The position numbers were made by a program, and so were the translations under genes. 64,000 bases of DNA from Sporosarcina sp. FSL W8-0480 (lineage in GTDB: Bacteria; Bacillota; Bacilli; Bacillales_A; Planococcaceae). The stretch spans positions 3,169,501 to 3,233,500 of the forward strand of contig NZ_CP150166.1 of assembly GCF_037963765.1 (NCBI RefSeq), in the 5' to 3' direction. Shown here one piece after another: positions 51,244-60,167 of this stretch (the stretch's first letter is position 1; each line of letters begins with the position of its first letter). Under the pieces are notes generated by a model, which saw only the letters and a list, made by a program, of their open reading frames with translations, made no database searches and was not told the DNA's origin.

Positions 51244-52824
51244 ATGCACATGACAGTAGAACGTGTTTCTTATTTGCATGAGCGTAAAATAGATGAGTTA
51301 ATGCACACAATCAGACATTCCTTTCGCCCGGATATTCATAGCGAGGCCCAGATCATCAGGAAGGCGATTTCCATTGTCCGAAGGGGGACTTTCCTAAGCA
51401 CATGGTGCGAGAGTGATGGTTCGGCAATGGAGGCAACACTTGTCGATGACGGTGAAGCGATTGATGTGAAGATTGCCTTTCCTGAGACGGAATTGACTTG
51501 CTCGTGCGAGGAGAGCGAATGGTGTGAGCATAAAATTTCGATTGTCTTTTATCTGTATTCCCGGTTCCAGTCGTTAACGGAATGGCAGCATGATTGGCAA
51601 CGAAGAGAGGTAGAGCAAATGGCACTATCCATTTCAGAACGTACGCCGAAGGCATGGAACAGTGCATTATATCGATTAACAAAGCCACTACGTGAGATGG
51701 ACTCTAATGAAAGTCCGAATGTGTTCATTCATGAAGCTTCGTTGTTGGATCAAAAAGTAATTCCCCTATCCCCTTTTGAGTATGAATGGAAGCCATTATT
51801 TGAACTTTTCTACCGTATGCATTTAATAGATTCCGCATGGGAATATCTTCGGATGCAATTGGAGGAAATAAACCATTTCACGTACCGGCAGTGGCAGGTG
51901 CAGACGTGGCTCAACGAACAAATCAGTAAATTGCGGAGCCAGGTCCAAGCGTTAGGAAGAAATCCTCGGCCATTTGAGACGGATGCTTTTTATGATGCTT
52001 TGAAGATTGACTTCCCTGGATTGGTTTTAGGGCATAAAGGACTTTTCGAGGCACGTCTTGATATCTATTCAATACTGTGGGACTTTTTGTATCGCGATCA
52101 AACTTCGAAGGAGAAGGAACTCGCTTCTTTGCGTGAACATGATTCAGCGGATGCTCCGTTTTTTGCCGCTTACTTCTATTTAACGCAAGGAGACGATGAA
52201 TCACTAAAAATCGTTGCGGAAAAAGCGGGCGGAGAACTGTTGGACCATTGGCTTCCGTTAGCCGATAAAGCGGCGGAAATGGAAGAGTATGAAGCTCTGT
52301 CCATTATCATGAATACGATTTTCCCACATATTAGCTCCTTTTTTAAATCCATCAAGAATTCGAATGAAGGCTATCATTTTATACGTAAAATTGACGGTTT
52401 GTTAGAAGAGGCCGCCTTTACCGAAGAAAAGCGGGAAGAACTGTTCATGCTTTATGGTTCAGCGGGCGTGGACACATTCGGCGACTTTCTGATTGAGCGG
52501 AAACGATTTGCTGAATGGGCAGCGCTGATGCATCGATTCAATGTTCCATATGATGGGATTGACCCCAATACGTTGAAATTTGTTCTATCAAATGATTCTG
52601 CAGCTGTCATGCCGTTGCTTCATACGTATGCGATGCGGTTCATCGAGGAGAAGAACCGTCATAGCTACCGCCGCGCCGTACGATTGTTCAAGAATATGAA
52701 GGCAGGCGCGAAAAAGAGCGGAAAAGCCGATTTCTGGAATCGGTATATCGACACGGTTCGCGAGCAGTTTAAAAGGCTCCGTGCGCTATCCGAAGAAATG
52801 GAAAAGGGGAACTTGAATCTATGA
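51244..52824 (+). CDS. ywqB: SWIM zinc-finger protein, YwqB-like
   Basis: The product has 526 residues. A SWIM finger sits at about 85-97: LTCSCEESEWCEHKI (CxCx(6)CxH). The rest is helical with no other domain recognised. SWIM domains bind nucleic acid or protein, and this gene type is regularly found directly before a SNF2 helicase gene. Here the stop (TGA 52822-52824) overlaps the helicase start ATG 52821 by four bases, so the products are probably made together and may act as a complex. Start ATG 51244 is behind GGGAGTGAG. Confidence 0.82.
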   Translation: MHMTVERVSYLHERKIDELMHTIRHSFRPDIHSEAQIIRKAISIVRRGTFLSTWCESDGSAMEATLVDDGEAIDVKIAFPETELTCSCEESEWCEHKISIVFYLYSRFQSLTEWQHDWQRREVEQMALSISERTPKAWNSALYRLTKPLREMDSNESPNVFIHEASLLDQKVIPLSPFEYEWKPLFELFYRMHLIDSAWEYLRMQLEEINHFTYRQWQVQTWLNEQISKLRSQVQALGRNPRPFETDAFYDALKIDFPGLVLGHKGLFEARLDIYSILWDFLYRDQTSKEKELASLREHDSADAPFFAAYFYLTQGDDESLKIVAEKAGGELLDHWLPLADKAAEMEEYEALSIIMNTIFPHISSFFKSIKNSNEGYHFIRKIDGLLEEAAFTEEKREELFMLYGSAGVDTFGDFLIERKRFAEWAALMHRFNVPYDGIDPNTLKFVLSNDSAAVMPLLHTYAMRFIEEKNRHSYRRAVRLFKNMKAGAKKSGKADFWNRYIDTVREQFKRLRALSEEMEKGNLNL

Positions 52825-55565
52825 CGAAAAAAGATACTTTGAATCTTCATTTTGAGTTGTCGATCAATCGAAATGAACTTGGCAGTTATACGGTTTCCGC
52901 TACGGACTCTTTGGGATTCCATATTGATGCAGATAGGCTTTCTTCCTTTCTGTTCTTCAATAATGAACAAGCCTTATACGGCATGTTGGCAGTGACGGAT
53001 GAAAAAGGCGTTCATTTGAATACGAATGATTTTATTCAAGTTTTTTCGGGCAAGACGCATCCTTTTGCAACGTTCGGTGGGTCATCGGCTGAGGATGAAG
53101 ACCATTTGGCTGCGTTGCGCGAGGCTGCGGGTATTTTGTCCGAGTCGGATTTCTGGCATCATGTGGCGATGGACGCAGGGAAAATCCGATTTGACGAGGA
53201 TAAGCTAAACCTTTCTGCTTTTACATCGATGATTTTGCATGATGCGATTCGAGAAAAAATCGAGGCTTCGGGATTGCGTTTCGAACAGTTGCCTACGCTG
53301 TTGCCACATCTACGCAAGTTTGGGTGGCCGGGTGAATCGGTTTCGAACATGCCGGTGCGTGTCGCTTTCCGTTTGACGGAGCCGGACGCGGAAACGGATA
53401 CGGAGTGGTTGTTAGAAACGGTTGTCGTAAGTGAACGCGGAGCGCATTGGACGCCTGCCGTTCGGAAAATGAATGCAGAAGTCGCTGATGCATTGCCTGC
53501 CAAGTGGAAAGAGTATGCCGACGAAATTTTAAAGAAGCAGTCCGAGATGGTGTCTTTCCTGCGTTCCATAGAGGTGGAGCCGGGCAACCGCTTTTTATCG
53601 ATGCCAATGTCTGATCCCGAGGTTCGGGTCTTCATCCAGGAAGATTTGCCGATTTTTCAGTCTTTCGGTTTTCCAGTCATCCTCCCTGCTTGGTTGAAGT
53701 CAGTGACGGAGACAAGGATGCGTGTCCGGACGAGCGCGAGTGTGCAGTCATATCGTGCTGCTGCTAATTTGGATGAAGTTCTTTCATTTGATTGGAACTT
53801 TTCCCTTGCCGGCAAGGAAATTGATAAGGATTCATTCCAAAAGTTGGTCGACGAGAATCGTGAGTATATCCGTTCCGGTGATGAATGGTTCCATATTGAT
53901 CCACTCTGGCTGAAGCGGATCCGCGAGTTGATGGAACAGGCGGATGCTGGTGAGTGGACGGTGAAGGATCTGTTGTTCCAGGAGATTCCTGAAGAGATTA
54001 TCCCGATCGATGAAGATGAGGAATCGGACGACCCCCTTCTTGCGTTTTCGATGAAGCAGTCATTGCGTGATTATGTCGATATGATTTCGAATAAACATGG
54101 GCTGCCTGATGCGGGAGTGCCTGATAGTTTAAATGCAGAGCTTCGTCCGTATCAAATTGAAGGCTATAATTGGCTTGTTTTCATGCGTGAGTATCATTTC
54201 GGCGCGTGTTTGGCGGATGATATGGGACTTGGGAAAACGATTCAGCTCATTACTTATTTATTGAATGTGCATGCCCGTCCTGAAACGGTTGCTCCTTCGT
54301 TGATCATTTGCCCGACGAGTGTTTTAGGGAACTGGCAGAAGGAAATCGAGCGGTTTGCGCCAACTCTAAATGTCCATACGCATTATGGTCCGTCACGGGC
54401 TAAGGATGAAGAGTTTGAGAAGCTTGTTGCTGAACGAAAACCGGATGTCATTTTGACGACATACGGGACAGTGACCCAGGATGATGAGACACTTGGCGGA
54501 ACTGTGTTTGCGAGCATTACACTTGATGAGGCACAGAATATCAAGAATATGCAAACGAAGCAGTCTCGAGCGATACGTAAATTGCATGGTGACCATCAGA
54601 TTGCGTTGACGGGTACGCCAATCGAAAACCGTTTATCCGAGCTTTGGGCGATCTTTGATTTTATCCATAAAGGGTATTTCGGTAGTTTCCGGACGTTCAC
54701 TGAACAGTTCATCATTCCGATTGAACGGGATGATGCGGAGCTTGAGAAACGGAAACTACGTGCGAAGATTAGGCCGTTTTTATTGCGCAGGACGAAAAAC
54801 GATCCTGATTTGCAGTTGAATCTTCCGAAGAAGCTTGAGCAGAATGAGTATTGTCCACTTACTACTGAGCAGGCGGCGCTTTACGAAAGTTTCATAGAGG
54901 ATACGAAGTTCAAGCTTGACACGTTGTCGGGCTTTGAACGGAAAGGGTTGATTTTGAAGATGTTAAGCCGCTTGAAGCAGCTTTGCAATCACCCTTCCCT
55001 TTTCCTGAAGGAACCGAATGCCCCTGCCGCTCAGATGTTGGAGCGGTCGGTGAAGCTGAATCGAATTGTGTCGATGGCCGCGGATATTGCCGCCAATGGC
55101 GAACAATGCCTCATTTTTACGCAGTATATCGGAATGGGACAATTGATCCGCCAATGTCTGAGCGAGTTGCATGATATTGATGTCCCTTTCTTGTCAGGCA
55201 GTATGCCGAAAGGGCAACGGGATCATTTAGTTGAGGCGTTCCAGGCCGGTGAATTCCCGATTTTCATCCTTTCATTGAAAGCGGGCGGCACTGGATTGAA
55301 CTTGACGGGTGCGAATCATGTGTTGCATGCGGATCGCTGGTGGAATCCGGCTGTTGAAAATCAGGCGACTGACCGGGCTTACAGGATCGGCCAGACGAAG
55401 TTTGTCCATGTCCATAAGTTTGTGACTGTTGGAACGATCGAAGAGAAGATCGATAAAATGCTCGCGGAGAAAGCGGCTCTTTCTGCAGATTTGATCCAAT
55501 CGAGTCAATGGCTCACGGAATTGTCCGATACGGAATTGGATGATTTGCTGTCTTTTGAACGGTAA
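52821..55565 (+). CDS. ywqA: SNF2-family DNA helicase/ATPase, YwqA-like
   Basis: The product has 914 residues. The N-terminal half (about 1-430) is the bacterial SNF2 accessory region. The ATPase core has motif I LADDMGLGKTIQ (about 470), Ia LIICPTSVLGNWQKE, II LDEAQNIKN (DEAQ box), III ALTGTPIENRLSELW, V LKAGGTGLNLTGANHVLHAD and VI WWNPAVENQATDRAYRIGQ. These proteins translocate on double-stranded DNA; the role of bacterial members in DNA repair or transcription is still unclear. It overlaps ywqB by four bases. A clear terminator follows the stop. Confidence 0.92.
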   Translation: MTKKDTLNLHFELSINRNELGSYTVSATDSLGFHIDADRLSSFLFFNNEQALYGMLAVTDEKGVHLNTNDFIQVFSGKTHPFATFGGSSAEDEDHLAALREAAGILSESDFWHHVAMDAGKIRFDEDKLNLSAFTSMILHDAIREKIEASGLRFEQLPTLLPHLRKFGWPGESVSNMPVRVAFRLTEPDAETDTEWLLETVVVSERGAHWTPAVRKMNAEVADALPAKWKEYADEILKKQSEMVSFLRSIEVEPGNRFLSMPMSDPEVRVFIQEDLPIFQSFGFPVILPAWLKSVTETRMRVRTSASVQSYRAAANLDEVLSFDWNFSLAGKEIDKDSFQKLVDENREYIRSGDEWFHIDPLWLKRIRELMEQADAGEWTVKDLLFQEIPEEIIPIDEDEESDDPLLAFSMKQSLRDYVDMISNKHGLPDAGVPDSLNAELRPYQIEGYNWLVFMREYHFGACLADDMGLGKTIQLITYLLNVHARPETVAPSLIICPTSVLGNWQKEIERFAPTLNVHTHYGPSRAKDEEFEKLVAERKPDVILTTYGTVTQDDETLGGTVFASITLDEAQNIKNMQTKQSRAIRKLHGDHQIALTGTPIENRLSELWAIFDFIHKGYFGSFRTFTEQFIIPIERDDAELEKRKLRAKIRPFLLRRTKNDPDLQLNLPKKLEQNEYCPLTTEQAALYESFIEDTKFKLDTLSGFERKGLILKMLSRLKQLCNHPSLFLKEPNAPAAQMLERSVKLNRIVSMAADIAANGEQCLIFTQYIGMGQLIRQCLSELHDIDVPFLSGSMPKGQRDHLVEAFQAGEFPIFILSLKAGGTGLNLTGANHVLHADRWWNPAVENQATDRAYRIGQTKFVHVHKFVTVGTIEEKIDKMLAEKAALSADLIQSSQWLTELSDTELDDLLSFER

Positions 55566-55571
55566 TTTGGT

Positions 55572-55602
55572 GCCCTAATTCTTTCGGGAATTAGGGCTTT
55601 TT
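55572..55602. terminator. Terminator shared by ywqA and the convergent gene
   Basis: GCCCTAATTC and GAATTAGGGC form a perfect 10-bp stem with loop TTTCGG, followed by TTTTTAT on the plus strand. It overlaps the stop region of the convergent frame at 55601. Confidence 0.85.
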
Positions 55603-55850
55603 ATATCCTCATTTTTGGTTGCCGATTATGTAAGGATACGACTTTTCCAAGTTGTTTCGATTCGATATCCAACATGCGTTCATTCAGAATTGCAAGGATG
55701 CGGATCAGTTCCCCGACTTGCATTTCGAGTCGAATGATTTTTCTTTCCATCTGTTCCATTTCGCGTTGCCTCCTTTTATTAGAATACGGCGGGAGCGGTC
55801 CCCGCCGCTTTTTGGTCGGCCGGATCATCGTGGCCATTGCAGCAAGCATT
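55601..55850 (-). CDS. Short coiled-coil protein, hypothetical
   Basis: The frame is open from 55906, but internal starts ATG 55850 (MLAAMAT, next to GAAGG) or ATG 55838 are more likely; the choice is unsettled. The product has about 80 residues: a basic segment (RPTKKRRGPLPPYSNKRRQR) and an amphipathic helix (EMEQMERKIIRLEMQVGELI) with a heptad pattern, ending basic (NRQPKMRI). It resembles small DNA- or protein-binding coiled-coil proteins. It lies between ssbB and ywqA and is convergent to the latter. No family recognised. Confidence 0.5.
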
Positions 55851-56025
55851 CCTTCGTGGAAGGTAATGCTTCCCCTTTGGATATGGACGGATCCCCACCC
55901 ATCCATTATCCAATATTTCTTTCATCTTTTTTACCTCATAGATATTCTCATTCCACTATTTAGTTTTGAGTACAGCTTCGTTTCGCTTTCTTACCATCCC
56001 TCCCCATATGTATCGTCCCGATTGG

Positions 56026-56481
56026 TTAATAAATCGGCAAGCCGTCTTTCTCCTCCTGCGGCAAATGAAACTTCGACTTTACGTTTTCCTGCTCACTATT
56101 GCCTTCACTGCTTTGTTGCTGCACATTGGATTCAGGCTCATCGTACAGGTTTTCGCTGCTCCTACGTTTTGTAGAAAGGAATTTAATTTCTTCACCGATC
56201 ACTTCCGTTACAAACACTCGGCTTCTGTCTTCCCTTTCGTACGTTCTCGATTGGATACGCCCTCCGACCCCAATTAAGGATCCCTTTCCACAATGCTTCG
56301 CCGTATTTTCCGCAGTTTTCCCCCAAGCCGTGCAAAGGATGAAATCTGCTTCCACTTCGCCATGCTGGTTTTTAAATTTACGGTTCACGGCAAGGACGAA
56401 GCTCGTTTGCAGCCTTCCTTCCGACAACCTTCTTAAAATCGGATCCTTCGTAATTCGCCCTACAAGTGCAACCTGATTCAC
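56026..56481 (-). CDS. ssbB: Single-stranded DNA-binding protein, SsbB type
   Basis: The product has 151 residues from GTG 56481, eight bases after AAGGGAGGG; the in-frame ATG upstream lies in that binding site. The OB fold (about 1-103) shows VNQVALVGRITKDPILRR, TSFVLAVNRKFKN, ADFILCTAWGKTAENTAKH and KGSLIGVGGRIQSRTYE. The tail (about 104-151) is Ser/Glu/Gln-rich and ends EEKDGLPIY, a deviant form of the DDDLPF tip of SsbA. It lies by ywpF as ssbB (ywpH) does in B. subtilis, where it aids DNA uptake in competence. It is divergent from ywpF. Confidence 0.85.
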   Translation of the reverse strand: MNQVALVGRITKDPILRRLSEGRLQTSFVLAVNRKFKNQHGEVEADFILCTAWGKTAENTAKHCGKGSLIGVGGRIQSRTYEREDRSRVFVTEVIGEEIKFLSTKRRSSENLYDEPESNVQQQSSEGNSEQENVKSKFHLPQEEKDGLPIY

Positions 56482-56712
56482 TGTTTTCCCTCCCTTCATC
56501 TCGTGATGCCCTTATCATACAAAGCGGGTGATCATTCTGACAAATCGACAAAAATGAGTTTTGGGGGATAAATTATGCAATTTTCATGTGCTTTTCGAGG
56601 TGAATTTACACCCTTTTATTGCCAAATGCGATAGCCTCGCAGTTTGTAAGTTTTCATTTTTCCGTGATAATTCGAGTTTGGCATGTTTTTAAAGTTTTTT
56701 TCTGCTGTATGG

Positions 56713-56718
56713 TATACT
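56713..56718 (+). promoter_or_regulatory. -10 box of the ywpF-like gene
   Basis: TATACT lies 29 bases before the TTG start at 56747. A convincing -35 was not found at the right distance. Confidence 0.35.
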
Positions 56719-56746
56719 GGAGCAAAAAGTGAGGCGGGTGGCGCGT

Positions 56747-57187
56747 TTGAAGACTTTTAAAATGTTATCTGTCGGTGTTTTGATTGACGATAAAATACAA
56801 GATTTTCCGTTGGTTGATGGGATTATTATTAATCAAGAAAATAGTCATCGAATGTGGATTCTTGAGATGTTCATCGATAGCCAGCATCAGGAGCTGTTCG
56901 AGGGTTGGAAGGAATCTGGCGAAGTTTTGGATACAAGTGTCGTCATCTCCTATCCCGAAAATGAACCTGCGGGATTCCGTGTGGCGGTGGATACTGTTCA
57001 ACAAATCGGGGACAATATTTCCGTTTTGCTGAAAGGTCGTTTGAAGCGGGCTCGCACTCAGTATGCGGAGCATTTATTGGAAGAGTTGATCACTGAAGGG
57101 TTGAGCGGTGAGGATTTGTTAAGGCGATTTGAGTCGGATATGCGGGAGAGGCCAAGGTTGAAGAAGGATCGGGAGAAGGGGGATTGA
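56747..57187 (+). CDS. ywpF: YwpF-like protein
   Basis: The product has 146 residues from TTG 56747 (LKTFKMLSVGVLIDDKIQD). It was preferred over the in-frame GTG 56729 because GAGGCGGGTGG, the likely binding site, would lie inside the longer frame. The beginning, with its FKMLSVGVLIDDKIQDFPLVDGI pattern, and the position beside ssbB match my memory of the YwpF family (PF14183), of unknown function. It is a soluble, acidic protein with a charged C-terminus. A TTGAGCGC array begins about 15 bases after the stop. Confidence 0.72.
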   Translation: MKTFKMLSVGVLIDDKIQDFPLVDGIIINQENSHRMWILEMFIDSQHQELFEGWKESGEVLDTSVVISYPENEPAGFRVAVDTVQQIGDNISVLLKGRLKRARTQYAEHLLEELITEGLSGEDLLRRFESDMRERPRLKKDREKGD

Positions 57188-57203
57188 GGTAGGGTGTGAG
57201 GGG

Positions 57204-57545
57204 GCATTGAGCGCGGGGGCATGGTTGTTGGGCGCGGGCGGAGGTTCTTGAGCGCGGGCGGAGGTTCTTGAGCGCTTGCGGAGGTTCTTGAGCGCGGAGG
57301 CATGGTTCTTGAGCGCGGGTGGAGGTTCTTGAGCGCGGACGGAGGTTGTTGAGCGCTTGCGGAGATTCTTGAGCGCGAGCGGTGGTTGTTGAGCGCTTGC
57401 GGAGGTTCTTGAGCGCTTGCGAGGATTCTTGAGCGCCGGCGGAGATTCTTGAGCGCGTGGGGAGATTCTTGAGCGCTTGCGAGGATTCTTGAGCGCCGGC
57501 AGAGACTCTTGAGCGCGGAGACATGGTTCTTGAGCGCCGCGCGAC
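57204..57545 (+). repeat. TTCTTGAGCGC tandem array, about 17 units of 20 bp
   Basis: Units such as TTCTTGAGCGCGGGCGGAGG and TTCTTGAGCGCTTGCGGAGG follow one another at 20-bp steps, with occasional 21-bp units and TTGTTG variants. Two long minus-strand frames through it (AQEPPPALKNLR-like) are artefacts of the repeat. Confidence 0.93.
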
Positions 57546-57560
57546 TTACATCAATCAATC

Positions 57561-57590
57561 AAAAAACCGCCAATAAATTGGCGGTTTTTC
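57561..57590 (-). terminator. Terminator of the flh-fabZ gene string
   Basis: AAAAAACCGCCAAT and ATTGGCGGTTTTT form a hairpin 15 bases after the stop at 57605. Confidence 0.85.
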
Positions 57591-57604
57591 TTTGTGGCTT
57601 GTGG

Positions 57605-57916
57605 TTAGCGGTTGTTATTTCTGTCGCGATTCATGGTGCCATTGTTCGGTGATGTTGTGCCATCGCCGTTCATGTCTCCGTTGATACGGTTATCATCATT
57701 AATGATTCCGTTGTCATTCACACCGTTGTTTACACCGTTGCCGTTGTCGATGCCGTCCAAGTCTGGTCCGGCACCGTTATTGACTCTTGGTGTTAAATCT
57801 CGTGTATCGCGGTCCAGGGTTTCCATCGGCGTTTCGTTGTTGTTTGGAACGTTGTTGTTACACGCAGTTAGGATTAATCCGGATACGAGTACGAACGGTA
57901 TCGCTTTTTTGTACAT
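57605..57916 (-). CDS. Small Asn/Asp/Gly-rich lipoprotein
   Basis: The product has 103 residues from ATG 57916, behind AAAGGAGGG at eight bases. A lipoprotein signal (MYKKAIPFVLVSGLILTACN) has a lipobox LTAC. The mature part is low-complexity: NNNVPNNNETPMETLDRDTR, then DGIDNGNGVNNGVND and many Asn, Asp and Gly. It has no domain I recognise. It may be a membrane-anchored spore-coat-like or germination-type peptide, but that is a guess. It lies at the end of a string of minus-strand genes. Confidence 0.75.
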   Translation of the reverse strand: MYKKAIPFVLVSGLILTACNNNVPNNNETPMETLDRDTRDLTPRVNNGAGPDLDGIDNGNGVNNGVNDNGIINDDNRINGDMNGDGTTSPNNGTMNRDRNNNR

Positions 57917-58006
57917 GTACAATTCCCTCCTTTCCACAAGCCTCTATCATACAAATCGTATGATACTTGTAGGTTGGCTCAAAAGGAGGGAACTATCCAT
58001 ACTTTT

Positions 58007-58393
58007 TTATTGATTTTCCATTCGTTCCTTCAGCACTGATTCAACGTAGGCCGCTTCTGCTTTGCAGTGATAGTTCAAGTAGATGTCGAGCTTTTCCTGC
58101 AGCATCTGGATGTTTGCAACTTGTTCCTCAGATGGCGGTTCGCTCAGAATGCGTTGAATGACTTCGTTGATTCGCTGGGCGAGGTCTTCGTGGAAAGCGG
58201 GATTGTTTTTCATTTTATCGGGAATTTTTGAGTACCACAGCGCTTTTGTGGTGATGTATTCCCGCCATGTTTTGATGAATTCCTCGATGTCGTATTCATC
58301 TTCATCCCAGTTGATGCTTGTCATATATTGCTCGAATGTTTGCGTGATGGAACGCGTGATGCTGCTTTTTATATTTGGAGAAAGATCTTTCAT
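58007..58393 (-). CDS. Hypothetical cytoplasmic helical protein
   Basis: The product has 128 residues, Met-Lys start behind GGAGGTACC. It is mainly helical with no membrane segment; it begins MKDLSPNIKSSITRSITQTF and has an aromatic stretch (TWREYITTKALWYSKIPDKM). I do not recognise the family. It is 56 bases downstream of fabZ, on the same strand. Confidence 0.65.
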   Translation of the reverse strand: MKDLSPNIKSSITRSITQTFEQYMTSINWDEDEYDIEEFIKTWREYITTKALWYSKIPDKMKNNPAFHEDLAQRINEVIQRILSEPPSEEQVANIQMLQEKLDIYLNYHCKAEAAYVESVLKERMENQ

Positions 58394-58449
58394 GAATTTT
58401 GGTACCTCCTACAATATATCGTGCATGAATAATACGCTTTTGCACATTC

Positions 58450-58893
58450 TTAATTCGATTCGCTTGCAGCTGGCCCAAGGGCAAATGTGATCTCCGTTTC
58501 GCAGGCGACTTCGCCATCTACGGTTGCAACCGCTTTCCCTTTTCCAATTGTGCCGCGCATTCTTGTGATTTCTACCTCGAGTTTCAATGTGTCGCCTGGA
58601 ACAACTTGTCGTTTGAAGCGGCAGTTATCTATACCCGCAAAGAACGCCAGTCTACCCCGGTTTTCTTCTTTTTGCAACATTGCTACCGCACCTACTTGCG
58701 CAAGCGCTTCGACAATTAGCACCCCAGGCATGACTGGATATCCTGGAAAATGGCCGTTAAAATAATCTTCATTTATCGTAACATTTTTCAAGCCCACTGC
58801 TCGTTTCCCTTCGTCAATCTCAGTGATCCTGTCAACAAGAAGGAATGGGTAACGATGTGGAATTATTTTTTGAATCTGTTCTGCTGTTAGCAT
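58450..58893 (-). CDS. fabZ: 3-hydroxyacyl-[acyl-carrier-protein] dehydratase FabZ
   Basis: The product has 147 residues. It begins [20 protein letters not shown], has the active-site His in [20 protein letters not shown] with the catalytic Glu nearby, and [20 protein letters not shown] near the C-terminus. FabZ removes water from 3-hydroxyacyl-ACP in fatty acid elongation. Start ATG 58893 follows GGAGGTGG. In B. subtilis the same gene (ywpB) also lies next to flhO/flhP and mbl. Confidence 0.95.
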   Translation of the reverse strand: MLTAEQIQKIIPHRYPFLLVDRITEIDEGKRAVGLKNVTINEDYFNGHFPGYPVMPGVLIVEALAQVGAVAMLQKEENRGRLAFFAGIDNCRFKRQVVPGDTLKLEVEITRMRGTIGKGKAVATVDGEVACETEITFALGPAASESN

Positions 58894-58942
58894 AACCTTC
58901 CACCTCCGTAAGTATGTATATTTTTTTAAAAATGAAAAGAAA

Positions 58943-58967
58943 ACGAAAGAGCCTTTACGACTCTTTC
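58943..58967 (-). terminator. Possible terminator after the EpuA-like gene
   Basis: AAAGAGTC and GCTCTTT pair imperfectly and are followed on the minus strand by CGTTTTCTTTTC. It overlaps the stop at 58955. Confidence 0.45.
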
Positions 58968-59284
58968 CCTTTTATGATGTCGATTATGTGGATCCATGTC
59001 TCTTTCTTAAGCGCATCGTCCGGATTGCCGTCGCCAATGTAGCCGTAGCCGATTGTCGTGCCAAGGGCTACTGCTCCTCCTAATAACAGGAGGACGAGTA
59101 TGATTCGAAGCCAAATCGGAATGATCCGGACTTGTACCCAAACTCTTCCCTTTGCACTTGGCTCCTCTTTTTCGGGTTTCCGCTTCCTTTGCTGATTACG
59201 CTCCGAACGGGATGCGATGGCTTCCTGTTCCGCATTATCTGTCGTATGGTCCCCAACGGGATTTTTTTGCTTTTCATCTATCAT
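58955..59284 (-). CDS. YwzB/EpuA-family small membrane protein
   Basis: The product has 109 residues. A hydrophilic N-terminal half precedes [20 protein letters not shown] (single membrane helix) and [20 protein letters not shown], then IHIID. That combination is typical of the EpuA family (PF11772), often labelled as RNA polymerase subunit beta by mistake. The N-terminal extension is longer than usual for the family. Function unknown. It is between flhP and fabZ, on the same strand. Start ATG 59284 follows GGGAGAA. Confidence 0.75.
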   Translation of the reverse strand: MIDEKQKNPVGDHTTDNAEQEAIASRSERNQQRKRKPEKEEPSAKGRVWVQVRIIPIWLRIILVLLLLGGAVALGTTIGYGYIGDGNPDDALKKETWIHIIDIIKGKES

Positions 59285-59303
59285 ATCGAATTCTCCCTAA
59301 CGC

Positions 59304-60140
59304 TTATCGAATGTTATTGATCAAACCTAACATTTGATCTGCAAGCGTGACTGTCCGTGCGTTGAATTGATAAGAACGTTGTACACTAATGAGGTCCGTC
59401 ATCTCTTTTTGGAGATTCACATTGGATGCTTCAAGTTGTCCATTCTCCATCCTGATTTGACTTCGATTCTCGCCAATCAATTCAGTTAGGATGTCCTCAG
59501 GATTCACGCCTAATTCATCCATATTATCAGGAAGTGAGAATAATGTCGCGGATAAGCGATTCATCAAGTTTGGACGTTCAAACTTCGTGATGCCTAATTG
59601 GTATTGCCGAATCGTCTCATCCTTATCCGTTACTTGAAGAACTCCTTCCGGAAGCAAGGTGTAATTTTGTACATTCTCCGCGAAAACTATCGGTTCTCCC
59701 GCACTATTCGCAATCGCCAAGCCATCCCCATTGACAAGCATGAGGTTGCCGCCTTCAACCGGTGTAACAAAGAAACTCCCTTGACGCGTGTAAACCGTCT
59801 GTTCACCATTTTCGGTTGGTCTAATGAGATTGAAGTACTGTTTTGGTGTCGTCAATGCAAAGTCGAGTTCCCGTCCTGTCGTCTGCAATGTGCCGACGGT
59901 AGTGTTCATTTGTACGGATCCTAACATTGCACCGACGCCATAGCGTATTCCAGCCGGTGATTGGCGTGGTGCCGTATCGCCCTTGTCATTATTGAATTGT
60001 TGGTAGAGCAATTCCTGGAAATTGGCTGCACCGGACTTGTATCCATGAGTCGATGAATTCGCAAGGTTGTTTCCGATTATGTCGATTTGGCTCTGTAATT
60101 GATTCATCGTATTTACTGCTGTTGCCATCGATCGTATCAT
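59304..60140 (-). CDS. flhP: Flagellar hook-basal body rod protein FlhP
   Basis: The product has 278 residues. The N-terminal rod motif MIRSMATAVNTMNQLQSQID and then IGNNLANSSTHGYKSGAANF is of the FlgG/FlgF type; the C-terminus has the matching EASNVNLQKEMTDLISVQRSY-like helix and ADQMLGLINNIR. It is a component of the distal rod or hook base. It lies 27 bases after flhO, behind AAAAGGAG, and is likely cotranscribed with it. Confidence 0.92.
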   Translation of the reverse strand: MIRSMATAVNTMNQLQSQIDIIGNNLANSSTHGYKSGAANFQELLYQQFNNDKGDTAPRQSPAGIRYGVGAMLGSVQMNTTVGTLQTTGRELDFALTTPKQYFNLIRPTENGEQTVYTRQGSFFVTPVEGGNLMLVNGDGLAIANSAGEPIVFAENVQNYTLLPEGVLQVTDKDETIRQYQLGITKFERPNLMNRLSATLFSLPDNMDELGVNPEDILTELIGENRSQIRMENGQLEASNVNLQKEMTDLISVQRSYQFNARTVTLADQMLGLINNIR

Positions 60141-60167
60141 TCGTTCCCGCTCCTTTTACGTCGTGTC

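Noticed and set aside
57172..57181. GAGAAGGG, the B. subtilis SRS (SpoIIIE/SftA) octamer, as an explanation of polar arrays
   Set aside because: A single copy in ywpF coding sequence; the array cores do not match it.
57058..57558. Two long minus-strand open frames (166 and 144 residues) with AQEPPPALKNLR-type repeats
   Set aside because: They run through the 20-bp TTCTTGAGCGC array; each frame's repeat is only the array read out of phase. No ribosome binding site, and overlap with the end of ywpF.
58955..59284. RNA polymerase subunit beta
   Set aside because: That name is carried over to EpuA-family proteins by error; the 109-residue one-helix protein has no RNA polymerase motif.
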